Shown: positions 49,020-58,619 of the stretch, one piece after another
How positions within the stretch are numbered: position 1 is the first letter of the stretch
Layout: each line of letters starts with the position of its first letter
From: an uncultured Oscillospiraceae bacterium
GTDB taxonomy: Bacteria > Bacillota > Clostridia > Oscillospirales > Oscillospiraceae
NCBI GenBank assembly: GCA_934591845.1
Contig: CAKTPO010000001.1
Span: 124,001 to 188,000, forward strand
DNA: 64,000 bases
Direction: 5' to 3'
The notes under the pieces: model-generated
What the model was told of the DNA's origin: nothing
Databases searched by the model: none
Seen by the model: only the letters and a program-made list of their open reading frames with translations
Program-made: the position numbers and the translations under genes

Positions 49020-51509
49020 TTATTCTACCGATGTGACGGTATAGTCCTCTGCCTCCACCGCCTGTTTCAAAAGCGCATCCGGCACTTCTTTTTCCAGAAC
49101 CACCAGGGCGGTACCTGCCTGATAGTCGGCTGTGGCGGAAACTACGCCGTCAACGGATTCCAGAGCTTTTTGCACTGCGTTCTCACAGTGATGGCACATC
49201 ATTCCCTCAATATGCACCCGTTTCTCCCGGTGCTTTTGCTGCTTTTCCCGGCGTTTATGGTCATGGGTCGTATCGTAGAGCTTGCACAAATTCAGCCGCA
49301 GGGCATTGCTCACCACGCAGAAGCTGGAAAGGCTCATGGCGGCGGCACCGAACATGGGATTTAAGGTCAGGCCCAGCCCCACAAAGCAGCCGGCCGCCAG
49401 GGGGATGCCGATGGTATTGTAGAAAAATGCCCAAAACAGGTTCTCATGGATATTCCGCAGGGTCGCCCGACTGAGACGAATGGCTGCGGGCACATCCAAA
49501 AGGCTGCTTTTCATCAGCACCACATCCGCCGCATCAATGGCCACATCCGTACCGGCACCAATGGCGATGCCCGTATCTGCCCGGGTCAGGGCCGGGGCAT
49601 CGTTGATGCCGTCTCCCACCATGGCCACCTTTCCTTTGGCTCTCAAAGAGCGGATCACCGCCTCCTTGCCCTCCGGTAAGACCCCGGCAATGACCTCATC
49701 CACACCGGCCTGGGTGCCGATGGCCTGGGCGGTACGCTGGTTGTCACCGGTCAGCATCACCACCCGGATACCCATGTTCCGCAATTGGGTGATGGCCTGG
49801 GCACTGTCTTTTTTAATGGTATCCGCCACACAGATCATGCCAGCAAACCGCCCGTCCCAAGCAAAGAGCAAGGGGGTCTTTCCCTGTTGGGCAAGCTCTG
49901 CGGCCCGGGCCTCGGTTTCCCCGGAAACCGGCACCAGGGTCTTTACAAAGGTAAGGCTGCCGCCCACCAACTGTTTTCCGTCCAGCAGTGCTTTCAAGCC
50001 GTTTCCGGGCAGAGCCGAAAATTCCGAGACTGCTTTCGGCTGAAGTCCCCGGCTGCTGCCCTCCTCTAAAATAGCCTTTGCCAAGGGATGCTCGCTTTTG
50101 CTTTCCAGGGAGAGGGCCAACTCCAGGAGGTCCTTCTCCTCAAACCCCGGCTGAGGAAACAGGTCTGTGACCTTGGGTGTTCCCGTGGTAATGGTCCCGG
50201 TTTTATCCAGCACCACGATTTGGGTCTTTCCGGTCTGTTCCAGGGATACGGCGTTCTTAAAAAGAATACCATTCTTGGCCCCTACCCCGTTGCCCACCAT
50301 AATAGCCACCGGCGTGGCAAGCCCCAGGGCGCAGGGGCAGCTGATGACCAGAACGGAAATGCCCCGGGCCAGAGCAAAAGCAAAGTCCCTGCCCAACAGC
50401 AGCCACACCAGGGTGGTCACAATGGCAATACTGATCACCCCGGGGACAAACACCCCAGAGACCCGGTCCGCGATTTTTGCAATGGGGGCCTTGGTGGCCG
50501 CTACATCGGAGACCATTTTGATGATCTGGGACAGGGTGGTGTCCTCCCCTACCCGACTGGCCTCACAGCGCAGAAAACCGGACTGGTTGATGGTGGCGGC
50601 AGAGACGGTGCTTCCCGGGGCCTTGTCCACAGGGATGCTCTCCCCCGTCAGGGCGGCTTCATCCACCGCACCGGTGCCCTCCAGCACCACCCCGTCTACG
50701 GGAATGCTCTGCCCTGGCCGGACCACAAACACATCGCCCTTGCGAACCTCCCCAATGGGTACCGTTACTTCCTTCCCCTGACGGATGAGGGTGGCGGTCT
50801 GGGGTGCCAGTTTCATCAACGCTTTCAGGGCATCCGTGGTCTTGCCCTTGGACCGGGCTTCCAGCATTTTGCCCACGGTGATCAGGGTCAGAATCATGGC
50901 GGCGGACTCAAAATAGAATTCGTTCATATAAGTCATGACCCCGGCCATATCTCCCCGAAGCTGGGCATCCGTCATAGCAAACAGGGCATAAACGCTCCAT
51001 AGGAAAGAAGCCGAAGAACCAAGGGCTACCAGAGAATCCATATTGGGCGACCGATTCCACAACGCTTTGTAGCCTGAAATAAAGAATCTCTGATTGATGA
51101 CCATAATCACCGCCGCCAACAGCAGCTGGGCCAGGCCCATGGCTACGTGGTTCCCATCCAGGAAAGACGGCAGGGGCCAGTTCCACATCATGTGGCCCAT
51201 GGATAGATACATCAGCAGTGCCAGAAAGCCCACAGAGGCCATCAGTCGTTTTTTAAGTTTTGGTGTCTCCCGGTCTTCCAGGCCATTTTCCTGGGTCTGG
51301 GGTGTTTTGGCCCCCTTGAGGGCAGCACCGTAACCCGCCTGCTCCACAGCATGAATAATGGCACTGTCCTCTGCCGTACCCTCTACCCCCATGGAGTTTG
51401 TCAGCAAACTGACCGCGCAGTTGCTGACCCCAGGTACCTGGTTCACCGCCTTTTCCACCCGGGCAACACAGGCGGCGCAGCTCATGCCCGTCACGTCAAA
51501 CTGTTTCAT
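49020..51509 (-). CDS. copA: Copper-exporting P1B-type ATPase CopA with an extra C-terminal HMA domain
   Basis: An 829-residue copper pump of the cytoplasmic membrane. An N-terminal heavy-metal domain has GMSCAACVAR (about 8-17). The core includes the TGES actuator loop (LTGESIPVD), the CPC metal motif in SCPCALGLATP (about 390-400), DKTGTITTG (phosphorylated Asp), and GDGINDAPAL. Residues about 765-829 form a second heavy-metal domain, IEGMMCHHCENAV, at the C-terminus, a position where a CopZ chaperone seems to have been fused. It follows csoR by 30 bp and is controlled by the CsoR operators. Confidence 0.94.
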   Translation of the reverse strand: MKQFDVTGMSCAACVARVEKAVNQVPGVSNCAVSLLTNSMGVEGTAEDSAIIHAVEQAGYGAALKGAKTPQTQENGLEDRETPKLKKRLMASVGFLALLMYLSMGHMMWNWPLPSFLDGNHVAMGLAQLLLAAVIMVINQRFFISGYKALWNRSPNMDSLVALGSSASFLWSVYALFAMTDAQLRGDMAGVMTYMNEFYFESAAMILTLITVGKMLEARSKGKTTDALKALMKLAPQTATLIRQGKEVTVPIGEVRKGDVFVVRPGQSIPVDGVVLEGTGAVDEAALTGESIPVDKAPGSTVSAATINQSGFLRCEASRVGEDTTLSQIIKMVSDVAATKAPIAKIADRVSGVFVPGVISIAIVTTLVWLLLGRDFAFALARGISVLVISCPCALGLATPVAIMVGNGVGAKNGILFKNAVSLEQTGKTQIVVLDKTGTITTGTPKVTDLFPQPGFEEKDLLELALSLESKSEHPLAKAILEEGSSRGLQPKAVSEFSALPGNGLKALLDGKQLVGGSLTFVKTLVPVSGETEARAAELAQQGKTPLLFAWDGRFAGMICVADTIKKDSAQAITQLRNMGIRVVMLTGDNQRTAQAIGTQAGVDEVIAGVLPEGKEAVIRSLRAKGKVAMVGDGINDAPALTRADTGIAIGAGTDVAIDAADVVLMKSSLLDVPAAIRLSRATLRNIHENLFWAFFYNTIGIPLAAGCFVGLGLTLNPMFGAAAMSLSSFCVVSNALRLNLCKLYDTTHDHKRREKQQKHREKRVHIEGMMCHHCENAVQKALESVDGVVSATADYQAGTALVVLEKEVPDALLKQAVEAEDYTVTSVE

Positions 51510-51539
51510 ATATTTCCTCCTGTCTGTTCCGTTAAGGAC

Positions 51540-51851
51540 CTATTTCATTAGCTTTTGCAGAATGGTCACCAATTCCTCAATGACCTCGTCTTTCCCGGCC
51601 CGAATATCCCGGGCCACACACCCCTCAATATGATGGGCCAGAATTTCTTTATTAAACGCATTCATGGCGGCATTGACGGCGGCAGACTGGGTCAGGATGT
51701 CATAGCAGTAGGCATCCCGCTCGATCATGGCCTGTAGTCCCCGAACCTGGCCCTCAATGCGTTTGAGCCGGTTCTGGAGCTTTCGCTTTTCCTCCTGGCT
51801 CCGCAGGGTGGTCTTTTCTGTGCCGCCGCAGCAGCAATTGACACCTTCCAT
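51540..51851 (-). CDS. csoR: CsoR-family copper-sensing repressor
   Basis: A 103-residue all-helical DUF156 repressor. It has the metal-ligand pattern C (in DAYCYDILTQ, about 48), H-x-x-x-C (HHIEGCVARDI, about 73-78), matching Cu(I)-binding C-H-C. The N-terminal MEGVNCCCGG adds three cysteines that may not take part. It lies directly upstream of copA on the same transcript and downstream of two perfect operators, so the operon is autoregulated and induced by copper. Confidence 0.92.
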   Translation of the reverse strand: MEGVNCCCGGTEKTTLRSQEEKRKLQNRLKRIEGQVRGLQAMIERDAYCYDILTQSAAVNAAMNAFNKEILAHHIEGCVARDIRAGKDEVIEELVTILQKLMK

Positions 51852-51875
51852 TTCAAAAATTCCTTTTCTAACTCG

Positions 51876-51925
51876 ATACCCCTCAGGGGTATTTTGATTG
51901 TATACCCCTGAGGGGTATTTGTCAA
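51876..51925 (-). promoter_or_regulatory. csoR-copA promoter with two CsoR operators
   Basis: Minus-strand -35 TTGACA (51920-51925), 17-bp spacer and -10 TACAAT (51897-51902). Operator 1, ATACCCCTGAGGGGTAT (51902-51918), lies in the spacer; operator 2, ATACCCCTCAGGGGTAT (51876-51892), covers the start site region. Both are perfect 17-bp palindromes apart from the centre, of the TACCCC-GGGGTA type recognised by CsoR. Centres are 26 bp apart, so two tetramers could bind on nearly the same DNA face. Confidence 0.88.
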
Positions 51926-52033
51926 CTGTTTTTTTGAAGACTTCAAAGCTGTTTCAAAGCTGATAAATCAAAGAGGAACATTCAAAAGGAGGTTCACACG
52001 ATGTATTCCTACACTCCATGCCCCCGGAGGATG

Positions 52034-52100
52034 AAAAAACAAAGCGGCCCACCAAAGAACGCTCTGCGCAATTTGCGCAAGACATTTTTGGGCGGGCCGC
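52034..52100 (-). terminator. Terminator of the dehydratase-activase gene
   Basis: On the minus strand GCGGCCCGCC pairs with GGTGGGCCGC, with an inner TTGCGCAAATTGCGCA hairpin, followed by TTTGTTTTTTC. It starts about 17 bp after the activase stop. Confidence 0.75.
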
Positions 52101-52116
52101 CGCTTATTTTTGGTTT

Positions 52117-55100
52117 TTACTTTTCTTTGGTCTCCGGCTGCTTTTTCATATTCTCTCTGGCAACGGAGAGCATCAGCTTGATGCGGTTGAGCTGGTTGAC
52201 CTCGCTGGCGCCGGGGTCATAGTCTACGGCTGCAATATTGGCCTGGGGGTAGTTCTTTTTCAGCACCTTGATGACGCCCTTGCCCACCACATGGTTGGGA
52301 AGACAGGCAAAGGGCTGAATGCAGATGACATTGGGTACGCCGGAGGTGATCAACTCGATCATTTCTCCTGCCAGGAACCAACCCTCGCCATACTGGTTGC
52401 CCAGGGAGAGATAGGGCTTGGTCATTTCTGCGATCCGCTCAATGGGCACCGGGGCGCTGAACCGGCGGCTCTTTCGCAGGGAATCTACGGCGGGCCGCCG
52501 CAGGGACTTGAGGATTTGGATCCCCGCCTTGGCGGTAAACTCCGAGCCGAAACCGGCACCCAGGTATTCATGGCGGTATTTGCCCCCCAGCAGGCAGTAA
52601 TTAAAGAAATCCAGCATATCCGGCACCACCACCTCGGCACCCTCTGCCTCCAGAACCTCCACCAGATGGTTGTTGGCCAGAGGCATATACTTGACCAGGA
52701 TCTCCCCCACCACGCCCACTCTGGGCTTGCGGAGGGTCTCGTCCAGGGGCAGATTGTCAAAGGCATTGACGATGCCCCGGCATACCCAGCCGTAGGAATA
52801 GGTGCTGTCCTTATTCACCAGGGAGTCGATGCAAATCTCTTTCCAGGTCTGATGCAAGGCCTCGGCAGAACCGGGAACCTTTTCGTAGGGCCGGGTCCTG
52901 TAAAGGCAGCGCATAAAGAGGTCTCCATACACCAGGGCATACACCGCATCCACCGCCAAAGAGGGGGTGATGCGGAAGCCGCTGTTTTTCTCCATGCCGT
53001 TGGCGTTGACGGAAATCACCGGGATATTGGGGTAGCCCGCCTTTTGGAGGGCCCGACGAATAAAGGCCACATAGTTGCTGGCCCGGCAGCAGCCGCCGGT
53101 CTGGCTCATCATAATGGCCAGGTGATCCGTATCATATTGGCCGGAAAGCACCGCCTCCATGATCTGACCCACCACGGTGATGGAGGGGAAACAGGCATCG
53201 TTATTGACGTATTTGAGCCCCGTATCAATGGCTGTCCGGTCATCGTTGGGCAGCACCACCACATTGTAGCCGTGCTTCCGGAACACCGGCTGCAACAGTT
53301 CAAAGTGGATAGGGCTCATCTGGGGGGCAAGGATCGTATAGCCCTCCTGCTGCATTTTTTCCGTATACTCCACCCTCTGGAAATTCACAGGATGGGGGTC
53401 TGCGGTGATACGCTCGGCCTTGCGCATGTTCATGGCGGCAATCAAACTGCGAATGCGAATACGCACGGCCCCCAGGTTATTGACCTCGTCGATTTTCAAA
53501 AGGGTGTAGAGCTTGTTGCTGCCATCCAGAATTTCGTTTACCTGATCCGTGGTCACCGCATCCAGACCGCAGCCGAAAGAATTAAGCTGCAGCAGCTCCA
53601 AATCGTCCCGATTGCGGACAAAGCGGGCGGCGGAATAAAGCCTGGAATGGTAGACCCACTGGTCTACAATGCGCAGGTGTTGGTCCTCCTCCGGGTCCGG
53701 CAAACTATCCTCTGTCAGCACCGTCAGGCCGTAGGAGGCGATGAGCTCCGGAATGCCGTGGTTGATCTCCGGGTCGATGTGGTAGGGCCGTCCGGCCAGA
53801 ACAATGCCGCTGCCGCCCTTTTCCTCCATCTCCTTGAGAACCCGCTGGCCCTCCGCCACAATGTCGGCCTTGGCCTTTCGCTGCTCCGCCCAGGCCAGGC
53901 GCACCGCCTCTTTGACCTCTCCGGCGGGGATGTTCCATTCCTCCTTGCAGACCTTTACCAGCCGTTCCGCAGCGACCTTTTCATTAGTAAAGGCCACAAA
54001 GGGCCGGATATAGCGGATTTTTCCCTCGGTGACGGCTTCCACGTTGTTTTTAAGGTTTTCGGCATAGGAGGCGACCATGGGGCAGCTGTAGTGATTCTGG
54101 GCATCCTTGTGTTCCTGGTATTCATAGAACACGCAGGGGTGGAAAATGGTGGTGATGCCCTGGTCGATGAGCCACTGCACATGGCCGTGGGCCAACTTGG
54201 CAGGATAGCACTCGGATTCCGAGGGAATGGAGTCCATACCCAGCTCGTAAATCTTCCGGTCCGAGAAAGGAGACAGCACCGCCCGAATGCCAAGCTGTCG
54301 GAAGAAGGTAGCCCAGAAGGGATAGTTCTCATACATGTTCAATACTCTGGGCAGGCCCAGGGTGCCCCGGGATGCTTCTTCCTCGGAAAGGGGGGTATAG
54401 TCAAACATCCGCTGCCGCTTGTAGGCGACCATATTGGGGGCTTTTTCCCCGGTGCCGGATTTACCGGCTCCTTTTTCGCAGCGGTTGCCGGTAATATGCC
54501 GCCGCCCGCCGGGGAACACATTGACGGTGAGCATACAGTTGTTCCCGCAGCCGCCACAGCGCCTGGTTTTGGTGGTGTAGGTCAAATCCACGATTTCTTC
54601 CAAGGGGAGCATGGTACTCCCCTCTCCCCGGTCATGGCTTCTGGCGATCAGGGCCGCACCAAAGGCACCCATAAGCCCTGCAATATCCGGGCAGACCACC
54701 TGGGTTCCCGCAATCTGCTCAAAGGCCCGCAGCACCGCCTGATTGTGGAAGGTGCCGCCCTGCACCACGATATGGCTGCCCAGTTCTTTGGCGGAACTGA
54801 GTTTGATGACCTTAAAGAGGGCGTTTTTGATGACGGAGTAGGCAAGGCCCGCGGAAATATCCGAAACCTTTGCCCCCTCTTTCTGGGCCTGTTTCACGTT
54901 GGAGTTCATAAATACCGTGCAGCGGGTACCCAGATCCACGGGATGCTCCGCAAAAAGGGCCTCTTTGGCAAACTGCTGGGCGGTAAAGCCCAGGGAATTT
55001 GCAAAATTCTCAATAAAGGAGCCACAGCCGGAAGAACAGGCTTCGTTGAGCATAATGGTATCCACAGCCCCGTTTTTCAGGCGGATACACTTCATATCCT

Positions 55101-56364
55101 GGCCGCCGATATCCAGAACGCAGTCTACCTCCGGGTCAAAGAAAGAGGCCGCGGTACAGTGGGCAATGGTCTCCACCTCGCCCTCGTCCAGGTTAAAGGC
55201 GGATTGCAGCAGGGTTTCGCCGTAGCCAGTAGAGCAGGTCCTTGCAATACGGGCAGAACCCGGCAGCTTGGTTTTCAAATCCCAGATGGCTTTCTTGGCC
55301 GTCTCAATGGGATTTCCCTGATTGCCCGCATAGAAAGAATACAGCAGCTGCCCCTCCTGACCGATGAGGACCATTTTGGTGGTGGTAGAACCGGCATCAA
55401 TGCCCAGGTAGCAGTCGCCGCAGTAGGTTTCAAGGGGGGCTTTTTGAACCACCGCCTTGCCATGACGCTGACAAAAAGCCTCGTAGTCCTCTTTACTCTC
55501 AAAGAGGGCTGGAAGCCGGGGCATTTCAAAGGAGACCTTTACACCCTTCTGAAGCTTCTCTATCAAATCCTCCAAGTCCACGGTCTCCCCGTTTCCCTCC
55601 TCCAAAGCCGCACCCATGGCGGCAAAGAGATGGGAATTTTCCGGGTCCACCACATTTTCAGGAGTCAGTTTTAAGGTGCGGATAAAGGCCTTTTTCAGTT
55701 CCGGCAGAAAATGCAGCGGCCCGCCCAAAAAGGCCACACAGCCACGGATGGGCTTTCCGCAAGCCAGGCCGGATATGGTCTGGTTCACCACCGCCTGGAA
55801 AATAGAGGCTGCCAAGTCCGCTTTCGTTGCCCCCTCGTTGATCAAAGGCTGAATGTCCGTCTTGGCAAACACACCGCAGCGGGCGGCAATGGGGTAGATT
55901 TGCCGGTAGTGTTCGGCCTCCCGATTCAGTTCACCCGCATCGATTTGCAGCAGCGCCGCCATCTGGTCAATAAAGGAGCCGGTGCCTCCGGCGCAGACAC
56001 CGTTCATCCGCTCCTCCAGGCCACCGGTAAAATAAATAATTTTGGCATCCTCGCCGCCCAATTCAATGGCCACATCGGTCTGAGGATAGAATCTTTTCAG
56101 GGATCCCGCCACGGCCACCACTTCCTGCACAAAGCCAATGCCCATGGCCTTGGCCAGGGTAATGGCACCGGAACCGGTGATCCTGGCCTCCACGGTGCAA
56201 GGCCCCAGCTTCTGCCGGGCATCTTTCAAAAGTGCCGCCAAAGCCCCCTGGGTATTGGCCTGGTGGCGGGTATAATTGCCATAAATCAGCCGATCTTCCT
56301 GGTCCAACACCGCCAGCTTCACCGTTGTGGAGCCAATATCAATTCCTGCGCGATAGGTATTCAT
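52117..56364 (-). CDS. Giant acyl-CoA dehydratase activase-related protein (BadF/BcrA type plus HgdB-like part)
   Basis: A 1415-residue protein. Two ASKHA ATPase domains occur in tandem, opening AGIDIGSTTVKLAVLDQ (about 5-21) and LGIDAGSTTTKMVLIGQ (about 318-334); each is like the activase HgdC, which fires one electron at high energy into 2-hydroxyacyl-CoA dehydratases. Cluster-holding cysteines lie in NEACSSGCGSFIEN. Residues about 640 onward match the DUF2229 and HgdB/dehydratase-like region (GLPRVLNMYENYPFW; MSQTGGCCRASNYVAF). No separate dehydratase subunit is adjacent. Substrate unknown. ATG chosen at 56364 after GGAGA. Confidence 0.88.
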   Translation of the reverse strand: MNTYRAGIDIGSTTVKLAVLDQEDRLIYGNYTRHQANTQGALAALLKDARQKLGPCTVEARITGSGAITLAKAMGIGFVQEVVAVAGSLKRFYPQTDVAIELGGEDAKIIYFTGGLEERMNGVCAGGTGSFIDQMAALLQIDAGELNREAEHYRQIYPIAARCGVFAKTDIQPLINEGATKADLAASIFQAVVNQTISGLACGKPIRGCVAFLGGPLHFLPELKKAFIRTLKLTPENVVDPENSHLFAAMGAALEEGNGETVDLEDLIEKLQKGVKVSFEMPRLPALFESKEDYEAFCQRHGKAVVQKAPLETYCGDCYLGIDAGSTTTKMVLIGQEGQLLYSFYAGNQGNPIETAKKAIWDLKTKLPGSARIARTCSTGYGETLLQSAFNLDEGEVETIAHCTAASFFDPEVDCVLDIGGQDMKCIRLKNGAVDTIMLNEACSSGCGSFIENFANSLGFTAQQFAKEALFAEHPVDLGTRCTVFMNSNVKQAQKEGAKVSDISAGLAYSVIKNALFKVIKLSSAKELGSHIVVQGGTFHNQAVLRAFEQIAGTQVVCPDIAGLMGAFGAALIARSHDRGEGSTMLPLEEIVDLTYTTKTRRCGGCGNNCMLTVNVFPGGRRHITGNRCEKGAGKSGTGEKAPNMVAYKRQRMFDYTPLSEEEASRGTLGLPRVLNMYENYPFWATFFRQLGIRAVLSPFSDRKIYELGMDSIPSESECYPAKLAHGHVQWLIDQGITTIFHPCVFYEYQEHKDAQNHYSCPMVASYAENLKNNVEAVTEGKIRYIRPFVAFTNEKVAAERLVKVCKEEWNIPAGEVKEAVRLAWAEQRKAKADIVAEGQRVLKEMEEKGGSGIVLAGRPYHIDPEINHGIPELIASYGLTVLTEDSLPDPEEDQHLRIVDQWVYHSRLYSAARFVRNRDDLELLQLNSFGCGLDAVTTDQVNEILDGSNKLYTLLKIDEVNNLGAVRIRIRSLIAAMNMRKAERITADPHPVNFQRVEYTEKMQQEGYTILAPQMSPIHFELLQPVFRKHGYNVVVLPNDDRTAIDTGLKYVNNDACFPSITVVGQIMEAVLSGQYDTDHLAIMMSQTGGCCRASNYVAFIRRALQKAGYPNIPVISVNANGMEKNSGFRITPSLAVDAVYALVYGDLFMRCLYRTRPYEKVPGSAEALHQTWKEICIDSLVNKDSTYSYGWVCRGIVNAFDNLPLDETLRKPRVGVVGEILVKYMPLANNHLVEVLEAEGAEVVVPDMLDFFNYCLLGGKYRHEYLGAGFGSEFTAKAGIQILKSLRRPAVDSLRKSRRFSAPVPIERIAEMTKPYLSLGNQYGEGWFLAGEMIELITSGVPNVICIQPFACLPNHVVGKGVIKVLKKNYPQANIAAVDYDPGASEVNQLNRIKLMLSVARENMKKQPETKEK

Positions 56365-56468
56365 AGTCGCTTTCTCTCCGTTTTTTGCCAATATCTGTTT
56401 GGAAATATTTTATTTTTCTTTTGTGAACCCAATCTAAACTGTTCTTTTCGGATTTCTGAACAGGCAAA

Positions 56469-56498
56469 GGACCGCTGCCATAAAAACGGCAGCGGTCC
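56469..56498 (-). terminator. Terminator after the response regulator-EAL gene
   Basis: GGACCGCTGCC and GGCAGCGGTCC form a perfect 11-bp stem around an A-rich 8-nt loop, followed on the minus strand by TTTG. The short T-run makes it moderate. Confidence 0.65.
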
Positions 56499-56514
56499 CT
56501 GGGTTAATTTGCAA

Positions 56515-58182
56515 CTATTGCGCAGGGCCCAGGCGGCCCTCCTGTTTGCAGGTTTCAATATAGGCAACGAACTCCCTTTCCGGCAGGGGCTTGGAAAAAT
56601 AGTAGCCTTGGATGTAATCACAGTGATTTTCCTGAAGAAAACGAACCTGGGACTGGGTTTCGGCACCCTCAGCAATGACTTTCATGCCCAGATTGTGAAC
56701 CATTTCAATAATGCCCTTGATAATGGTGCGAACCTTGCCACTGATTTCGATTTGCCGGGTAAAACTCATATCCAGCTTCAGAATATCAAAGCTGTAGCGT
56801 TTAAGCATGCCGAAAGAGGAAAAGCCGCTTCCAAAATCGTCCAGAAGGATCAAAGAGCCCAAACTGCGGAATTGCTCCAAAATTCCCTCCCGGTCATTTT
56901 CCAGAGCAGTGTAGGAGGTCTCGGTGATTTCCAGGCGAATATCGCCCTTTTTGACCTTGCCGCTTCCCAGCAGGTCAATCAGGCCCCGTATGACGTTCTC
57001 ATCATAGAAATCCGTCCAGGACAGGTTGACAGACACCGGAATCACCGGCTCACCGGAAGCGTAACGCTCCTGAGAAAAATCCGCCACTCGACCCGCAACG
57101 AACCAATCCAACTTGGAGATATGGCCGCCGTTTTCCAGGGCCGGAATAAACGCCGCCGGAGAAACCATGCCTCTTTTGGGATGGATCCAGCGAACCAGTG
57201 CCTCCGCCGAAATCAGATTTCCGCTGACTGCCTCCACCACAGGCTGATAGTACACCTGGAACTCTCCACCCGCAATGGCTGCCTCGTACTCGCCCATGAG
57301 TTCCATCTGATCCACATACATCCGCCGCATGGACTCATCGAACACGGCATAGGGCTGCAAATGATCCGGCAGAACGCTTTCCTCCGCCAGCTTGGCCCGG
57401 TCGATCATGCTGGTCACAGAAACCTCATCATCTTCCAGATAGTAAATGCCGCAACAGCCGTAGAGTTTCATACTTCTGTCATCCAGCTGGGCATTCATGG
57501 TCAAATCCCGCAGCATGGTATCCATATGAATATGGTTTTTGGGAAGCAGGCAGACAAAATGGTCTGCCTCCAGCCGGGCCGTCAACGTGGGAGTCCAGAG
57601 TTCCTCGATGCGGCCATAAAAATCCCGGAGAACGCTGTCACCACCCCGAATGCCAAACAACTCGTTGGTGGCCTTAAAATTCTTGATGTCAAAGAACATC
57701 AGGGCATACTCCGACTTTTTGGGGGCATTGTGGAGGATGTTCTTTGCCATGCGGATAAAGCCGGAGCGGTTGTAGCCGCCGGTGAGGCTGTCTTTATAGT
57801 CATGCTCGTACAATGACAGAATGTTGTGCACCCTGTTTAGTACGATTTCCGGACTAAAGGGCTTTGTGAAAAAGTCCACCGCCCCCAGCTTGTAGGCATG
57901 GAGAATGGCAGTATCGGAAGACTCCCCGGAGATGATAATCACCGGCAGGTGCCGCAGCAAATTTTTCTCCCGCATCTTTTCCAACACGCCAAAGCCGTCG
58001 ATTCCTGGCATCTGAATATCCAGCAGCACCAGATGGAACAGCCGCTCCTGAGACTCGATCATCTCTATGGCCCGGGCGCCGTTTTCTGCCTCAAATACCT
58101 GATACTGGTCCCGCAGAATATAAGAAAGCAGTTCCCGATTGATAGGAACATCGTCTACGATCAAAATATTGGGTTTCTGCAT
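56515..58182 (-). CDS. Response regulator with degenerate GGDEF and intact EAL domains
   Basis: A 555-residue cyclic-di-GMP phosphodiesterase candidate. The receiver domain (1-125) has acidic DD at about 10-11, phospho-acceptor Asp in LLDIQMPGIDG and Lys in FFTKPFSP. The GGDEF domain (about 130-285) has LEADHF at the active site, so it is probably not a cyclase. The EAL domain (about 300-545) keeps EALVRW, NLSW, EITET, LDDFGSG and IAEGAET, consistent with catalysis. An Hpt protein is encoded 80 bp upstream, suggesting a phosphorelay input. Confidence 0.9.
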   Translation of the reverse strand: MQKPNILIVDDVPINRELLSYILRDQYQVFEAENGARAIEMIESQERLFHLVLLDIQMPGIDGFGVLEKMREKNLLRHLPVIIISGESSDTAILHAYKLGAVDFFTKPFSPEIVLNRVHNILSLYEHDYKDSLTGGYNRSGFIRMAKNILHNAPKKSEYALMFFDIKNFKATNELFGIRGGDSVLRDFYGRIEELWTPTLTARLEADHFVCLLPKNHIHMDTMLRDLTMNAQLDDRSMKLYGCCGIYYLEDDEVSVTSMIDRAKLAEESVLPDHLQPYAVFDESMRRMYVDQMELMGEYEAAIAGGEFQVYYQPVVEAVSGNLISAEALVRWIHPKRGMVSPAAFIPALENGGHISKLDWFVAGRVADFSQERYASGEPVIPVSVNLSWTDFYDENVIRGLIDLLGSGKVKKGDIRLEITETSYTALENDREGILEQFRSLGSLILLDDFGSGFSSFGMLKRYSFDILKLDMSFTRQIEISGKVRTIIKGIIEMVHNLGMKVIAEGAETQSQVRFLQENHCDYIQGYYFSKPLPEREFVAYIETCKQEGRLGPAQ

Positions 58183-58262
58183 ATTTATCTATCCTTTACC
58201 CATAAATCCGGTGCTTTTTCACCGGTGCCTCCGGAAATCGAAGGCATTGCCCCAGGGGCAAG

Positions 58263-58619
58263 TCATTTTTCCGCACTGTAGGCTTTTATAGAGTCTACCA
58301 CCAAATCATAAGCCGCCTCTACCTTTTCAACCAGATCCGGAGCCGCAGGAGCGGTTTGTGGCCGCAGCTGCTCCGTCAGCTGGGAGGCCGCCGTCTGAAG
58401 CTCTGTAAAGGCAAGGTTCGCCGCCACGCCTTTTAAGGTGTGGGCTGCCCGGAAGGACTCGGGAATATTCCCCGCCGCCACAGCCTCCCGCAAAAAGGCC
58501 ATAGAGGCATCCTCCAGGAAACGATTCAGAAAATGCTCGATCATAGGGTCCATGCTGAGCCTCATTTTGGCTTCTTCATAGTTTCCATGCATCCGCTGGT
58601 AGCACTCGTTAAGCGTCAT
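58263..58619 (-). CDS. Histidine phosphotransfer (Hpt) domain protein
   Basis: A 118-residue four-helix protein. The phosphorylated histidine lies in RAAHTLKGVAANLAF (about 59-73), the standard Hpt motif AHTLKG. ATG 58619 has GGAGG at 7-nt spacing; a longer upstream reading is unlikely. It precedes the response regulator-EAL gene on the same strand, so it probably passes phosphate to that protein. No histidine kinase is encoded nearby. Confidence 0.88.
   Translation of the reverse strand: MTLNECYQRMHGNYEEAKMRLSMDPMIEHFLNRFLEDASMAFLREAVAAGNIPESFRAAHTLKGVAANLAFTELQTAASQLTEQLRPQTAPAAPDLVEKVEAAYDLVVDSIKAYSAEK

Noticed and set aside
52001..52222. Plus-strand ORF of 73 codons with a strong AAGGAGG site divergent from csoR.
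   Set aside because: It runs through the activase terminator hairpin and then antisense to the activase gene, with no recognisable protein; coding is unlikely beyond the first few codons.
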